A DNA stretch of 64,000 nucleotides from Streptomyces scopuliridis RB72. Lineage in GTDB: Bacteria > Actinomycetota > Actinomycetes > Streptomycetales > Streptomycetaceae. A model generated the notes under the pieces. It was not told where the DNA came from and did no database searches. It was given only the letters and a program-made list of their open reading frames with translations. Made by a program: the position numbers and the translations under genes. Positions 8,108 to 17,177 of this stretch are shown here, piece by piece (positions within the stretch are counted from its first letter, which is position 1; each line of letters begins with the position of its first letter). The DNA lies in assembly GCF_000718095.1 (NCBI RefSeq), contig NZ_JOEI01000001.1:62001-126000 (forward strand), read 5' to 3'.

Positions 8108-8908
8108 TCAGCCGGATCGCAGCGTGCGGCGCAGCCCGAGGCCGCGCTCCACGAGAACGACCACGACAACGGAGAGCAGCACCAGCAGCACGGAGAGGGA
8201 GGCAACGGACGGATCGCTGCGGTACTCCACGTACTGGAGCACGGCCACCGGCAGCGGCACGGTGTGCTGCCCCGAGACGAACAGTGAGATGACCGTCTCG
8301 TCGAAGGACAGCAGGAACGCGATGATGCCGCCGGAGAGAAGACCGGGCCTGATGGCCGGCAGGGTGATCCGCCAGAACGTCATCAGCCCGCTCGCGCCGA
8401 GCGTACGGGCTGCCTCCTCGGCGCGCGGATCCGCGGACACCAGGGACGCGGAGACCGTCCGTACGACATAGGGCACGGTCACCCCGAGATGGGCCAGGAT
8501 CAGACCCACGTACGTGTCGGTGAGCGGGATCGGCGCCAGGATCAGCAGCAGGGCGAGCCCGAGCACGATATGCGGCACCAGCAGCGGCGAGAGAAAGGCC
8601 GCCTCGATGGCGGCGCGGCCCCGGAACCGCAGCCTGGTGAGCGCGAGCGCGGCCGGTACGCCCGTGACCACCGCCAGCAGCGCGGTCGCCGCGGCCGTGA
8701 TCCCACTGACCCGGAACCCCTCGCGGAACGCCTCGTTGGCGAAGACCTGCCGGTAGGCGTCGAGGCCGAACCCCTCGGGCGGGAACCGCAGATACGACGA
8801 GGTGTCGAAGGACTCCACGAGCACGATGAGGATCGGCGCGAGGAGGAACAGATAGAGGACGGTGAGGACCACGGCCCATACGGTCGAGGTCAGCCGGCGC
8901 GCGTTCAT
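8108..8908 (-). CDS. ABC transporter permease (PotC-like)
   Basis: Inner-membrane permease of 266 residues with about six TM segments and the EAA cytoplasmic loop (EEAARTLGASGLMTFWRITLP) that contacts the ATPase. Resembles spermidine/putrescine-type PotC subunits. ATG 8908 overlaps the upstream permease stop by 4 bp. Partner of the three preceding genes in a polyamine-type importer; the real solute is unknown. Confidence 0.9.
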   Translation of the reverse strand: MNARRLTSTVWAVVLTVLYLFLLAPILIVLVESFDTSSYLRFPPEGFGLDAYRQVFANEAFREGFRVSGITAAATALLAVVTGVPAALALTRLRFRGRAAIEAAFLSPLLVPHIVLGLALLLILAPIPLTDTYVGLILAHLGVTVPYVVRTVSASLVSADPRAEEAARTLGASGLMTFWRITLPAIRPGLLSGGIIAFLLSFDETVISLFVSGQHTVPLPVAVLQYVEYRSDPSVASLSVLLVLLSVVVVVLVERGLGLRRTLRSG

Positions 8909-9879
8909 GAACCTGCCTCCCGCGGCCCGGTGAAGCGGGCTTCGAGGGCCCGCTGGGCCCGGAGATAGAGCGTGATCACCACACCGAACACGGCCAGCAG
9001 CAGCATCGAGAGGACCGCCGCCACCGGCCAGTCCAGGGCCGTGATGGCCTCGTCGTAGATCTCGGTGGCCAGCACGAAGACCCGTCCGCCGCCGATGAGC
9101 CGGGGCGTCACATAGCCGCTGAGGCTGAGGACGAACACCAGCAGCGCGGCGGTGAGCACGCCCGGCAGGGTGAGCGGCAGCACGATCCGGCGGAACACCG
9201 TACGGCGGGGCGCGCCCAGCGACGCGGCGGCATGCTCCAGCGCCGGATCGAGCCGGCCGAATCCGCTGATCATCGCGAGGATGGCGAACGGCATATAGAT
9301 CTCGGTCGAGGCGATGACCACACCGGTGAAGTTGTTGGCCAGATGCAGCGGGCTGTCGATCAGCCCGGCGCCCGTCAGGGTCTTGTTGATGACGCCCTGG
9401 GTGCCGAGGATCGCCATCCAGCCGAAGGTGCGTGCGACGGAGGAGATCAGCAGCGGGGTGACGGCCAGCGCGATCAGCAGGCTGCGCCACCGGCTGGTGG
9501 TGCGCGCCAGGAAGAGCGCAACGGGGTAGGAGACGAGGAGGGTGAAGAACGTGACGAGGACGCCGAGTTCGACCGTCTGGCCGATGACGTTCCAGTAGTG
9601 GCCGCTGCCGAGCACATGCCCGAAGGTGGCTGCGGAGAGGGTCTGCCGGATCGCGCCGCCTTCCTCCGACTCGTTGAGCGACATACGCACGACCCACACC
9701 AGCGGCAGCGCGTACGTCAGCAGCAGGGCCAGCAGCCCCGGCGCGAGCAGGGCGAGCGCCAGCCGGCCGGGGCCGCGCCCGCGCGGCGGCGCCTTGACGG
9801 CCGGCGGGGCTGTCGCGGGCCGGGCGGCACGGGTGTCCTCCGGGGCCCGGGCGGGGCCGTCCGCGGGGTCCGCCGTCAT
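8905..9879 (-). CDS. ABC transporter permease (PotB-like)
   Basis: Second membrane subunit, 324 residues. A Pro/Ala-rich cytoplasmic N-terminus (about 1-40) is followed by six TM segments and an EAA loop (EHAAASLGAPRRTVFRRIVLP). ATGA overlaps on both sides link it tightly to the ATPase gene and the second permease gene. Confidence 0.9.
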   Translation of the reverse strand: MTADPADGPARAPEDTRAARPATAPPAVKAPPRGRGPGRLALALLAPGLLALLLTYALPLVWVVRMSLNESEEGGAIRQTLSAATFGHVLGSGHYWNVIGQTVELGVLVTFFTLLVSYPVALFLARTTSRWRSLLIALAVTPLLISSVARTFGWMAILGTQGVINKTLTGAGLIDSPLHLANNFTGVVIASTEIYMPFAILAMISGFGRLDPALEHAAASLGAPRRTVFRRIVLPLTLPGVLTAALLVFVLSLSGYVTPRLIGGGRVFVLATEIYDEAITALDWPVAAVLSMLLLAVFGVVITLYLRAQRALEARFTGPREAGS

Positions 9880-11039
9880 GACAGGCTCTCCCGGACGGGT
9901 TCGGCGGCCTCCGCGGGTTCGCTGTCCTCGACGGCGGCCACCAGCCGCGGGGCCTCCGGATCCCAGGACAGCTCCACCTCGGCACCGGGGCCGAACGACC
10001 GCTGCGCCCCGGTGGGCCGTTCGACGTCCAGTACGGGCCCGGTGTCGCCGACGCGCACCCGGTAGGCGACGGTCTCGCCCGCGTACCCCGCCGACAGGAC
10101 GGTGCCCCGGGCCCCGCCGGTGCCGGGCGCGGCGGCGGTGAGGGCGATCCGGTGCGGGCGCAGCATGACCACGGCCGTACGGCCCCTGGCCACACGGGCG
10201 CCCGCCGCGGAGACCGTTCCGAGGCCGGGCAGTTCGACGGAGGTCCGTTCGCCGTCCGGGTCACCGGCCGTACCGTCGAGCAGATTGGCCCGGCCCACGA
10301 ACTCCGCGACGAACGGGCGCGCGGGCCGCTCGTAGATGTCCTCCGGGGTGCCCACCTGCTCGATACGGCCGTGGTTCATGACGGCGACGCGATCGGCCAT
10401 GGAGAGGGCCTCCTGCTGGTCATGGGTGACGAAGACGGTGGTGACACCGGTCTCGCGCTGGATCCGGCAGATCTCGTCACGCATCGCGGAGCGCAGCCGC
10501 GCGTCCAGATTCGACAGCGGCTCGTCGAGGAGGAGCACGGCCGGCTCCACCACCAGCGCGCGGGCCAGCGCGACGCGCTGCTGCTGGCCGCCGGAGAGCT
10601 GGGCGATCCGGCGGCCGGCGAGATGACCGAGCCGCACCAGACTCAGCGCGTCGTCCACCCGGCGCTTCAGCTCCGTCTTGGGGACCTTGCGCATCTCCAG
10701 TCCGAAGGCGATGTTGCGCGCCACGTCCAGATGCGGGAAGAGCGCGTACGACTGGAAGACCACGCCCATGTCACGGCGGTGCACCGGCGAGTCCGTGATG
10801 TCCCGGCCGTCGACCCGTACGGTCCCCGCGGTGGGCGGGACGAGACCGGCGATCATCCGCAGCGTGGTCGACTTCCCGCAGCCCGAGGGGCCGAGGACGG
10901 CGAGCATCGAGCCGCGCTCGACCGCGAGATCGATACCGCGCACGGCGGCGCCGTCCTTGCCCGGATACGTCTTGGCCAGTCCGTCGAGCACCAGATGCCC
11001 GGCGGTGCCCGCGGGGGCGCGGCGCGCTGTGTCACCCAC
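9876..11039 (-). CDS. ABC transporter ATP-binding protein (PotA-like)
   Basis: Cytoplasmic ATPase, 387 residues. Walker A GPSGCGKST (50-58), Q-loop, signature LSGGQQQR, Walker B VLLLDEP, and a C-terminal TOBE region as in PotA/CysA-type ATPases. GTG 11039 is chosen because GGGAGG sits about six bases upstream, inside the end of the binding-protein gene (8-bp overlap). It is the only ABC ATPase gene in this window; the two sugar importers further right have none. Confidence 0.91.
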   Translation of the reverse strand: MGDTARRAPAGTAGHLVLDGLAKTYPGKDGAAVRGIDLAVERGSMLAVLGPSGCGKSTTLRMIAGLVPPTAGTVRVDGRDITDSPVHRRDMGVVFQSYALFPHLDVARNIAFGLEMRKVPKTELKRRVDDALSLVRLGHLAGRRIAQLSGGQQQRVALARALVVEPAVLLLDEPLSNLDARLRSAMRDEICRIQRETGVTTVFVTHDQQEALSMADRVAVMNHGRIEQVGTPEDIYERPARPFVAEFVGRANLLDGTAGDPDGERTSVELPGLGTVSAAGARVARGRTAVVMLRPHRIALTAAAPGTGGARGTVLSAGYAGETVAYRVRVGDTGPVLDVERPTGAQRSFGPGAEVELSWDPEAPRLVAAVEDSEPAEAAEPVRESLS

Positions 11040-12180
11040 CGATGACCTCCCGCTTGATGCGGTCGACCCAGTCGGTGTAGCGCGTGGTGAGCCAGTTCCA
11101 GTCGACGGGGATCTGGTTCTTCCGCTGCTCGGCGGAGGCCTGGGTGCGCTCCTTGGTCTCGGCGGCCAGCTGGACGTCCTTGTTGACGGGCGCGTAGAAC
11201 GCCTCGTCGTCGAACGCCTTCTGCGCCTCCGCGCCGATCGCGTAGTCGATGAACTTCTGCGCGGCGGCGGTGTGCGCGGAGTTGTTGACCAGGTTGATGG
11301 TGTTGACCTGGGTGACCGTGCCCTCCTTGGGGAGCACCGGCTGTACGACCCCGCCCGAGGAGTCCTTGTAGTACTGGCCGCGGGCGTTCCAGCCGACGGC
11401 GACATCCGCGTCACCCGACTGGATCGCGGTGTAGACATCGGGCGACGGCTGCCAGGTCTGGACGGCCGAGGACAGCGTCTTGAGCTTGTCGATCGCCGGG
11501 TTGATGTCCGACTTGTAGTCGGCGTGAAGGAGCTTCTCCAGGGCGATGATCAGCGCGACACCCCGGGTGTCCGCGATGGGCATCGCCAGCTTGTCCTTGT
11601 ACTCCGCGTTCCAGAGGTCGTTCCAGCTGGTGGGCGCCTTCTTGACGTTCTTGGAGTTGTAGAGGATCGAGAGGCTGTCGAAGGTGACGGCGGGGCCGTG
11701 GCCGTCCTTGCTCTTCGCGCTGTCGACGAGCCGGTCGAGGTTGGGCACCTTCGACGCGTCGAGCGGCGCGAACAGCTTCTCCTTGTTGGCCGTCGGCGCC
11801 ACGGAGCTGTCCATCAGGGCGACATCGGCGACCGGGCGCGCGGTGCTCGCGCGCAGCTTGGCCAGCACCTCGGAGGAGTTCTGGATGGGCACGTACGTGA
11901 CGGTGATGTCCGGGTTGGCCTTCTCGAACGGCTTGATCACCGTCTTCGTGAAGGCGTCCTGGAAGGTGCCGTAGAACCCCATGAACGTGATGGTCTGCTT
12001 GCCCCCGGAGCCGCCGGAGGAGCCGGACGGCGAGGTGGCGGAGGAGGTGCAGGCCGTCGCCAGCAGCGCGGTGCTGGTCAGTACGGCGGCGGTCGCGAGG
12101 GCGGGACGCAGGGAGAGGCGCTGGGACAGGCGCGCGGACGGTCGCGAGGACAGGCGCTGGGACGGGCGCTGTGAAGGCAT
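11032..12180 (-). CDS. ABC transporter substrate-binding lipoprotein (PotD-like)
   Basis: Extracellular solute-binding protein, 382 residues, with a signal peptide and a lipobox ending at Cys44 (LLATAC). The mature part begins with a Ser/Gly linker and KQTITFMGFYGTFQDAF, resembling the spermidine/putrescine-binding group. ATG 12180 with GGAG upstream is preferred over an in-frame ATG 69 bp earlier. The N-terminus carries an Arg/Ser repeat (SQRLS, SARLSQRLS) from short DNA repeats. It lies 77 bp downstream of the CMD gene in the same operon. Confidence 0.89.
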   Translation of the reverse strand: MPSQRPSQRLSSRPSARLSQRLSLRPALATAAVLTSTALLATACTSSATSPSGSSGGSGGKQTITFMGFYGTFQDAFTKTVIKPFEKANPDITVTYVPIQNSSEVLAKLRASTARPVADVALMDSSVAPTANKEKLFAPLDASKVPNLDRLVDSAKSKDGHGPAVTFDSLSILYNSKNVKKAPTSWNDLWNAEYKDKLAMPIADTRGVALIIALEKLLHADYKSDINPAIDKLKTLSSAVQTWQPSPDVYTAIQSGDADVAVGWNARGQYYKDSSGGVVQPVLPKEGTVTQVNTINLVNNSAHTAAAQKFIDYAIGAEAQKAFDDEAFYAPVNKDVQLAAETKERTQASAEQRKNQIPVDWNWLTTRYTDWVDRIKREVIGG

Positions 12181-12257
12181 GGCGGTCTCCGGTCGGAGGA
12201 CGGGATCGGGTGGGAGTACGAGCGCGGGGCGACGTCGGATCGGGGCCACGGGGACGG

Positions 12258-13430
12258 TTACGCGTCGCCTGTCCGTGGAGTCCGGTCCGGCGTCCCGCTA
12301 CAGGACTCCCGTGCGTCGTCGCGCGCGTCGTTGCGCGGAGTGTCGTCACGCGGGATGGGGTCGTGCGGAACGGGGTCATGCGGGACACCGGCGTCCGGGC
12401 GCCGCACGGGCTGTGCGTCGCCGAGGACCAGCATCAGACGGTTGGCCCAGCCGAAGAGGGCCACGGCGTGTACCAGATCGGTGAGTTCGGCCTCGGTCAG
12501 TCCGGCCGCCCGCAGCGCCGCCACGTCGTCGGCGCCGGCCCGGGGCGGTGTGCTGGTCTGGGCCTCGGCGAAGCGGGCGATGGCCCGGCCGCGCGCGTCA
12601 TCGGCGAGCGCGGCGCCCCCCTCGCTCAGCACCCGCAGGGCCGCTGCCTCGTCGCGCGACAGCTGCGCGTACTTCCGGCCGTGCACGGAGGCGCAGTAGA
12701 CACAGCCGTTGGCCCGGGAGACCAGCAGAGTCGCCAACTCGCGCTCGGCGCGCGGCAGACCGCCGCGGCCGTACATCACGGCGTTGTAGACATGGGTCCG
12801 GTGGTCGAGCGCGGCCGGGTCGTGCAGCAGGGTGCGGTAGTACGGCGACGCGACGGACAGCGTGGCGTGCGCGTCGATGACGGCCCGCTGCCCGGCGGTG
12901 AGCGCGTCGGCGTCGACGGCGGGGATCCGCGGGCGCCAGCTCAGCTCGTCCAGCGTGAAGCGCGCCTCCGAGGGCCGCCGGGGCTCGACCGAGGCTGGGG
13001 CCGGGGAGGGCTCGACGGGCTCGGCCGCCGGTTCTCCGGACAGCAGGGCGAGCCCGGAGACGACGCGCGCCTCGTACGCGACGAAGGCGCAGATCTGCGC
13101 GAGGGCGACAACGGCCGGAGCGTCCAGCCCTCGCGCGGTCAGGGCACGCAGGAGGCCGGGTCCGGCCGCGCCGGGCGCGAGGGTGACGCGGTCGGTGAAG
13201 TCGCGCACCGCCGCGGTCAGCGACGGGTCGCCGTCGGCGGTGCCCTGCGGTGCCCATGCCCGGTACCGGGCAGCGAGACCGGGCTGCCCCGTCAGCTCGG
13301 CGGCTCGGGCCGCGGCGGTGATCCGCAGGCCGGGCGCGAGGGCTCCGGGGGCGGACGGCGTGAGCAGGACGCGGCGGGCGGCGGCCGTGTGCTCGCCCAC
13401 CCCGGCGCGCTGCCGCGTGTCGTCGCTCAT
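12258..13430 (-). CDS. CMD/AhpD-domain protein, probable two-domain fusion
   Basis: 390 residues in two parts joined by a Pro/Glu linker (135-155). The second half carries the AhpD-type redox motif NGCVYCASVH (Cys243, Cys246, His250), as in alkylhydroperoxidase-like carboxymuconolactone-decarboxylase-fold proteins. The first half resembles a redox-inactive CMD partner. Pairs of such proteins (Avi_7169/Avi_7170 types) occur as separate genes elsewhere, so this looks like a fusion (from memory, not searched). The C-terminus is a repetitive Asp/Pro/Arg tail. ATG 13430 follows GAGGAGGAC. First gene of the operon running to 5095; may protect against a peroxide formed by the pathway or act on a substrate intermediate. 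Confidence 0.84.
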   Translation of the reverse strand: MSDDTRQRAGVGEHTAAARRVLLTPSAPGALAPGLRITAAARAAELTGQPGLAARYRAWAPQGTADGDPSLTAAVRDFTDRVTLAPGAAGPGLLRALTARGLDAPAVVALAQICAFVAYEARVVSGLALLSGEPAAEPVEPSPAPASVEPRRPSEARFTLDELSWRPRIPAVDADALTAGQRAVIDAHATLSVASPYYRTLLHDPAALDHRTHVYNAVMYGRGGLPRAERELATLLVSRANGCVYCASVHGRKYAQLSRDEAAALRVLSEGGAALADDARGRAIARFAEAQTSTPPRAGADDVAALRAAGLTEAELTDLVHAVALFGWANRLMLVLGDAQPVRRPDAGVPHDPVPHDPIPRDDTPRNDARDDARESCSGTPDRTPRTGDA

Positions 13431-13533
13431 GACCGTCCTCCTCTCCCTCACCGGCGCGTCAGGCCCTGGTTGTCCACGCGCATGTCCACCATGTGGTCCG
13501 GCCGGCCGGATATGGCCGCCGGGCCGGAGCTGA

Positions 13534-13562
13534 AAGTTAGCCCCGGTACGGCCCTTGTGCAA
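13534..13562 (-). promoter_or_regulatory. Promoter of the CMD-ABC-dipeptidase-FAD operon
   Basis: On the minus strand: -35 TTGCAC (13557-13562), 17-bp spacer, -10 TAACTT (13534-13539), about 100 bp before ATG 13430. Confidence 0.55.
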
Positions 13563-13633
13563 AGCCCTCCCACACCTGCAACTGGGCTGATCAGAGGGGG
13601 CGCGAGGGTCCGTAGGACCACTGCTGGGGCGGG

Positions 13634-13651
13634 CACCTGATGCAACAGGTC
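13634..13651. promoter_or_regulatory. GntR operator candidate 1
   Basis: ACCTGATGCAACAGGT (13635-13650) is a near-perfect inverted repeat. It matches site 2 in ACCTGATGCA and lies in the divergent region between the operon and gntR. Confidence 0.6.
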
Positions 13652-13696
13652 GCGGGCGCGTGTGGCAGACTGCGCGGGAAAGTGGATTGTTGGCCT

Positions 13697-13714
13697 CACC
13701 TGATGCATCAAGTG
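13697..13714. promoter_or_regulatory. GntR operator candidate 2
   Basis: CACCTGATGCATCAAGTG contains the perfect 10-bp palindrome TGATGCATCA. Its centre is 63 bp from that of site 1 (six helical turns), so one regulator could hold both sites on the same DNA face. Confidence 0.62.
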
Positions 13715-13828
13715 CGCGGTGAGTCGGCGGTGAGTCATCCGGAAGATCCGTTTCGTGATCTCCCGAATCACCCGGTCCCGGGAGAAATTTCTCACAGGTT
13801 GAGATGCTGTCCAGAAAGTGAGACAAGG

Positions 13829-14602
13829 ATGGTGGTCGTCGCTGCCTATCGGGCGATTGCGGATGACCTGCGGCGCCGGATCGAGGCGGGTGAGTTCGCG
13901 CCCGGCGATCCGCTCCCCTCGCGCGCCGAGCTGGCCCGTGACTACGGCGTCGGCTCGAACGTCGCGGCCTCGGCGGTACGCGTGCTGGTCGCGGACGGGC
14001 TGGCCAGGGGGCGGGCGGGGCGCGGTGTGTTCGTACGGGAGCGCCCCTCCTCCCGGACGATGGCCCGGTCATGGACGCAGGAGCGGCTCCAGGGCAGGCT
14101 CGCGGTCACGGGCGGCGGGCGCGGCCTCACGGACGACGACGGCCGCTCGGTCCGCGGCACTCCTCGGTCCACCACGGGCGAGGCGCCGGAGGAGATCGCC
14201 CGCCGGCTCGATGTCCCCGCCGCGGAGCCGGTGATCCGCAGCGAGTATCTGATCACCAGGGACGGCAGGCCGGCCATGTTCTGCGTCAGCTGGGAGCCCC
14301 TCGGCATCACCGGCGGCACCCCCGTCTCGCTCCCCGGGGCCGGCCCCATGGCGGGCAGCAGCGTGGTGGCTCGGATGTCGTACATCGGCCTGCGGATCAC
14401 CCGCTCGACCGAGACCGTCACCGCCCGCACCGCCACCCGCGCGGAGGCGGAGGTACTCGATCTGGCCCCCGGCGCGCCTGTCGCGGCCATCGAGCGCACC
14501 TACTACGCCGGGGAACGCCCCCTGGAGACCGCGGATCTCGTCGTGCCGGGCGAACGGTTCCGGCTCGCCTACGAGATCCCCGCCGAGCCCGCCGAGAGCT
14601 GA
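13829..14602 (+). CDS. GntR family regulator, HutC/UTRA subfamily
   Basis: 257 residues. A winged helix-turn-helix at the N-terminus (AYRAIADDLRRRIEAGEFAP, then a second helix with SNVAASAVRVL, about 5-70) and a UTRA ligand domain (about 105-250). HutC-type regulators usually sense small effectors and repress neighbouring uptake or catabolic operons. ATG 13829 begins the domain; its Shine-Dalgarno sequence is weak (AAGG directly adjacent), so low expression is possible. Divergent from the seven-gene operon, with paired palindromes between, making it the likely regulator. Confidence 0.88.
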   Translation: MVVVAAYRAIADDLRRRIEAGEFAPGDPLPSRAELARDYGVGSNVAASAVRVLVADGLARGRAGRGVFVRERPSSRTMARSWTQERLQGRLAVTGGGRGLTDDDGRSVRGTPRSTTGEAPEEIARRLDVPAAEPVIRSEYLITRDGRPAMFCVSWEPLGITGGTPVSLPGAGPMAGSSVVARMSYIGLRITRSTETVTARTATRAEAEVLDLAPGAPVAAIERTYYAGERPLETADLVVPGERFRLAYEIPAEPAES

Positions 14603-14707
14603 GGAAACCGGCTCGGGGCGCCGCCCGGGGGGAACACCGGCTGCCGAGGTCACCACGCCCGGACATACCATCTGCCTCTCCGATTCCGAGAGAGAAGCGA
14701 GCCCGGC

Positions 14708-17092
14708 GTGAGCGATCTCCCCACGGCACAGATGCCCGCACCGATACCCGCACCGAGATCCGGCATGGCCCCGGACCTTCTCGATCTGTGTGCGGACCCG
14801 GCGGAACACCGGCTTCTCATCGGCGTCAGACGCTTCGACGTGCCCTTCCTGCTGACCGCCGCCCTGTCGCACGGAGTGGGCTCCAGCTCCCTCGGCCTCG
14901 ACCGCGGCAAGGCCGGAAAGGTCAAGGTCGCGGAGTTCCGCCGGATCGCAGGACGCGTTCTGCTCGTCCTGCGCAACAAACACCATCTGGCCACCGGTGA
15001 CCCCGCCGCCGTCCGCGCGGGCGAGGAGTCCTTCGCCACCTCGGTCGTGTGGAGCGCGCCGGTGCTGCGCGAGCGGGACGGCGCCGTGATCGTGGACGCC
15101 ACCGGACTGGCGCTCACCGACTTCCACGGCGTGGCCGACCTGCTGCGGGAGCAGGAGCAGGGCATGTACGCGATCGACCCCGACGCGAGCGTCCCGCTCC
15201 TGGCGGAAGCCCGGAGCGGCCCCGGCGGCGCCCGGCTGCCCGCCCTGCTCACGCTGCGTGGCGCCGAACCCGGCCCGGCGCTCAGGGCCGTCGTACCCGC
15301 ACCCGGCTCCCTCACCGTGGTCCAGCATCTGCATCTCGTCCCGCTGCCCGACCCGCCGCTGCCCGCCCGCCGCTACCACCCCGCCTCCGGCGGATACGGC
15401 ATCGGCCACGACGACCACGGCGCCGCCACGGCGGCCGGCACCCAGGTGAGGTTCCAGCCCCGGCACCGGCTCGAACCCGTCGATCCCACCGCCCCGGCCG
15501 GACCCGTACGCCGTCCGATCGTCTTCTCCGTCGACCCGGCCATCCCCGAACCGATACGTACGGCCGTCGTGGAGGGCGGCAACTGGTGGGCGGGCGCCTT
15601 CGAACGGTGCGGATTCCAGGACGCCTACCGCGTCGAAGTGGCCCCCGAGGGGCTCGACGACAATGACCTGGGCGTCAACTCCGTGCGGTGGGTGCACCGC
15701 GACGGTCGCGGCTGGTCGCACGGCCAGGGGCTCACCGACCCGCGCACCGGCGAGATCATCTGCGGCCGGGTACGGCTCGGCTCCCAGCGCGTCGAGCAGA
15801 TCACCGCGCTCGCCGAGGCGCTGTACGCCCCGTACGGCAAGCCGGACGAGCGGGAGCGGCTGGCGGCCGTCGAGCGGCTGGTGCTGGGCCGGATGCGGCA
15901 GTTGGCGGCCCACGAGATCGGTCACGCCCTCGGCTTCATGCACAACTTCGCCAGTACGCACCATCCGCGTCCCTCGGTGATGGACTATCCGCATCCCCGG
16001 GTGACCGTCACCCCGGACGGCGGGCTCGATTCCTCCCGCGCCTATGCCGAAGGGCTCGGCCCCTGGGACGAGTTCCTGGTCGCCCACGCGTACGGACATT
16101 TTCCGGGCGAGGACGAGGAGACCGCCCTCGCGCGGCTGCGGCGCACGGCCGCCGGTCAGGGCCTGGTCTATCTCGCGGACGAGGACGCGCGCGGCACCGG
16201 CGCGGCGCACGCCGACGCGGTCGTCTGGGTCGCGCCGGTGTCCGACGCCTTCGCCGCGCTGGACGAGGCGCTGGCCGTACGCCGTGTCGCGCTGGCGGGT
16301 TTCTCGCGCGCGGTGCTTCCGCCCGGCCGGCAGACCGGGGCGCTGGAGGAACGCGCGGTCCTCCTCCAGCTCTACCACCGCTCCCAGCTCTCGGCCGTCG
16401 CCCGGCTGATCGGCGGCGCCCGGTACGCGTACGGACTGGCGGGGGAGGACGGGCCCGGCACCGTACCCGTCGAGGCGGCGGCGCAGCGGCGGGCGCTGGC
16501 CCGGCTCGCGAAGCTGCTGCGCGCCGAGCACCTCGCCCTGCCCGCGCACGTGCTGGACGTGCTCACGCCCCCGGCCATCCGCCACGGACGGACCTCGGAG
16601 TACTTCGACACCCGCGCGGGGCGGGTCTTCGACCCGTTCAGCGCCGTGGCGGCGACGGCGGCACTCGTCACCGCGGAACTGCTGGATCCGGCCCGGCTCA
16701 ACCGGCTCGGCTGGCAGCACGCGGCGGATCCCGCCGTCCCGGGCCCCGCCGACCTCGCGGACGCGCTGCTGGACGCCACCTGGCGCCGGCCCGACCCCGT
16801 ACCGGACGATCTGGTCGCCGGAGAGGCCGTCCAGGAGACCGCGGGCTGGGTGGTGCTCCGCGCCGTGCTGGACGTCCTCGGGAACGACACCCTGCACGAC
16901 ACCGTACGGACCCGGATCCGCGGCCGGCTCCGGCGGCTCGCCGAAGAGTTGCGCGACGGAGGCGAGGCGTCCCACGAGGCGTCCCGGGAGGCGGCATACG
17001 AGGCAGCAGCCGCCGTGACCGCCTTCCTGGCCGGTGACGATGTGGCGCTGCCCGGCCCCGTGCCGCGCATCCCGCCCGGCGCCCCGCTCTGA
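14708..17092 (+). CDS. Zinc-dependent metalloprotease, metzincin-like (DUF5117/DUF4953-type)
   Basis: 794 residues, no signal peptide seen. The zinc site HEIGHALGFMHN gives His402, Glu403, His406 and His412, and the Met-turn is SVMDY with Met425, the metzincin pattern. The region before it (about 100-330) resembles the DUF5117 part of large uncharacterised metalloproteases, and the rest is alpha-helical. Substrate unknown. GTG 14708 is 105 bp after gntR. The 3' end runs into a 19-bp tandem repeat whose every unit ends in CTCTGA, so the stop codon is multiplied. Confidence 0.85.
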   Translation: MSDLPTAQMPAPIPAPRSGMAPDLLDLCADPAEHRLLIGVRRFDVPFLLTAALSHGVGSSSLGLDRGKAGKVKVAEFRRIAGRVLLVLRNKHHLATGDPAAVRAGEESFATSVVWSAPVLRERDGAVIVDATGLALTDFHGVADLLREQEQGMYAIDPDASVPLLAEARSGPGGARLPALLTLRGAEPGPALRAVVPAPGSLTVVQHLHLVPLPDPPLPARRYHPASGGYGIGHDDHGAATAAGTQVRFQPRHRLEPVDPTAPAGPVRRPIVFSVDPAIPEPIRTAVVEGGNWWAGAFERCGFQDAYRVEVAPEGLDDNDLGVNSVRWVHRDGRGWSHGQGLTDPRTGEIICGRVRLGSQRVEQITALAEALYAPYGKPDERERLAAVERLVLGRMRQLAAHEIGHALGFMHNFASTHHPRPSVMDYPHPRVTVTPDGGLDSSRAYAEGLGPWDEFLVAHAYGHFPGEDEETALARLRRTAAGQGLVYLADEDARGTGAAHADAVVWVAPVSDAFAALDEALAVRRVALAGFSRAVLPPGRQTGALEERAVLLQLYHRSQLSAVARLIGGARYAYGLAGEDGPGTVPVEAAAQRRALARLAKLLRAEHLALPAHVLDVLTPPAIRHGRTSEYFDTRAGRVFDPFSAVAATAALVTAELLDPARLNRLGWQHAADPAVPGPADLADALLDATWRRPDPVPDDLVAGEAVQETAGWVVLRAVLDVLGNDTLHDTVRTRIRGRLRRLAEELRDGGEASHEASREAAYEAAAAVTAFLAGDDVALPGPVPRIPPGAPL

Positions 17093-17152
17093 GCCCGGCG
17101 CCCCGCTCTGAGCCCGGCGCCCCGCTCTGAGCCCGGCGCCCCGCTCTGAGCC
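17075..17152 (+). repeat. 19-bp tandem repeat at the metalloprotease stop codon
   Basis: About four copies of GAGCCCGGCGCCCCGCTCT between 17075 and 17152, the first partial copy coding for the C-terminal PGAPL plus stop. Copies look identical, which implies recent slippage or maintained duplication. Confidence 0.9.
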
Positions 17153-17177
17153 AAGGCGTCCGCCGGGGCCGCGCTCG

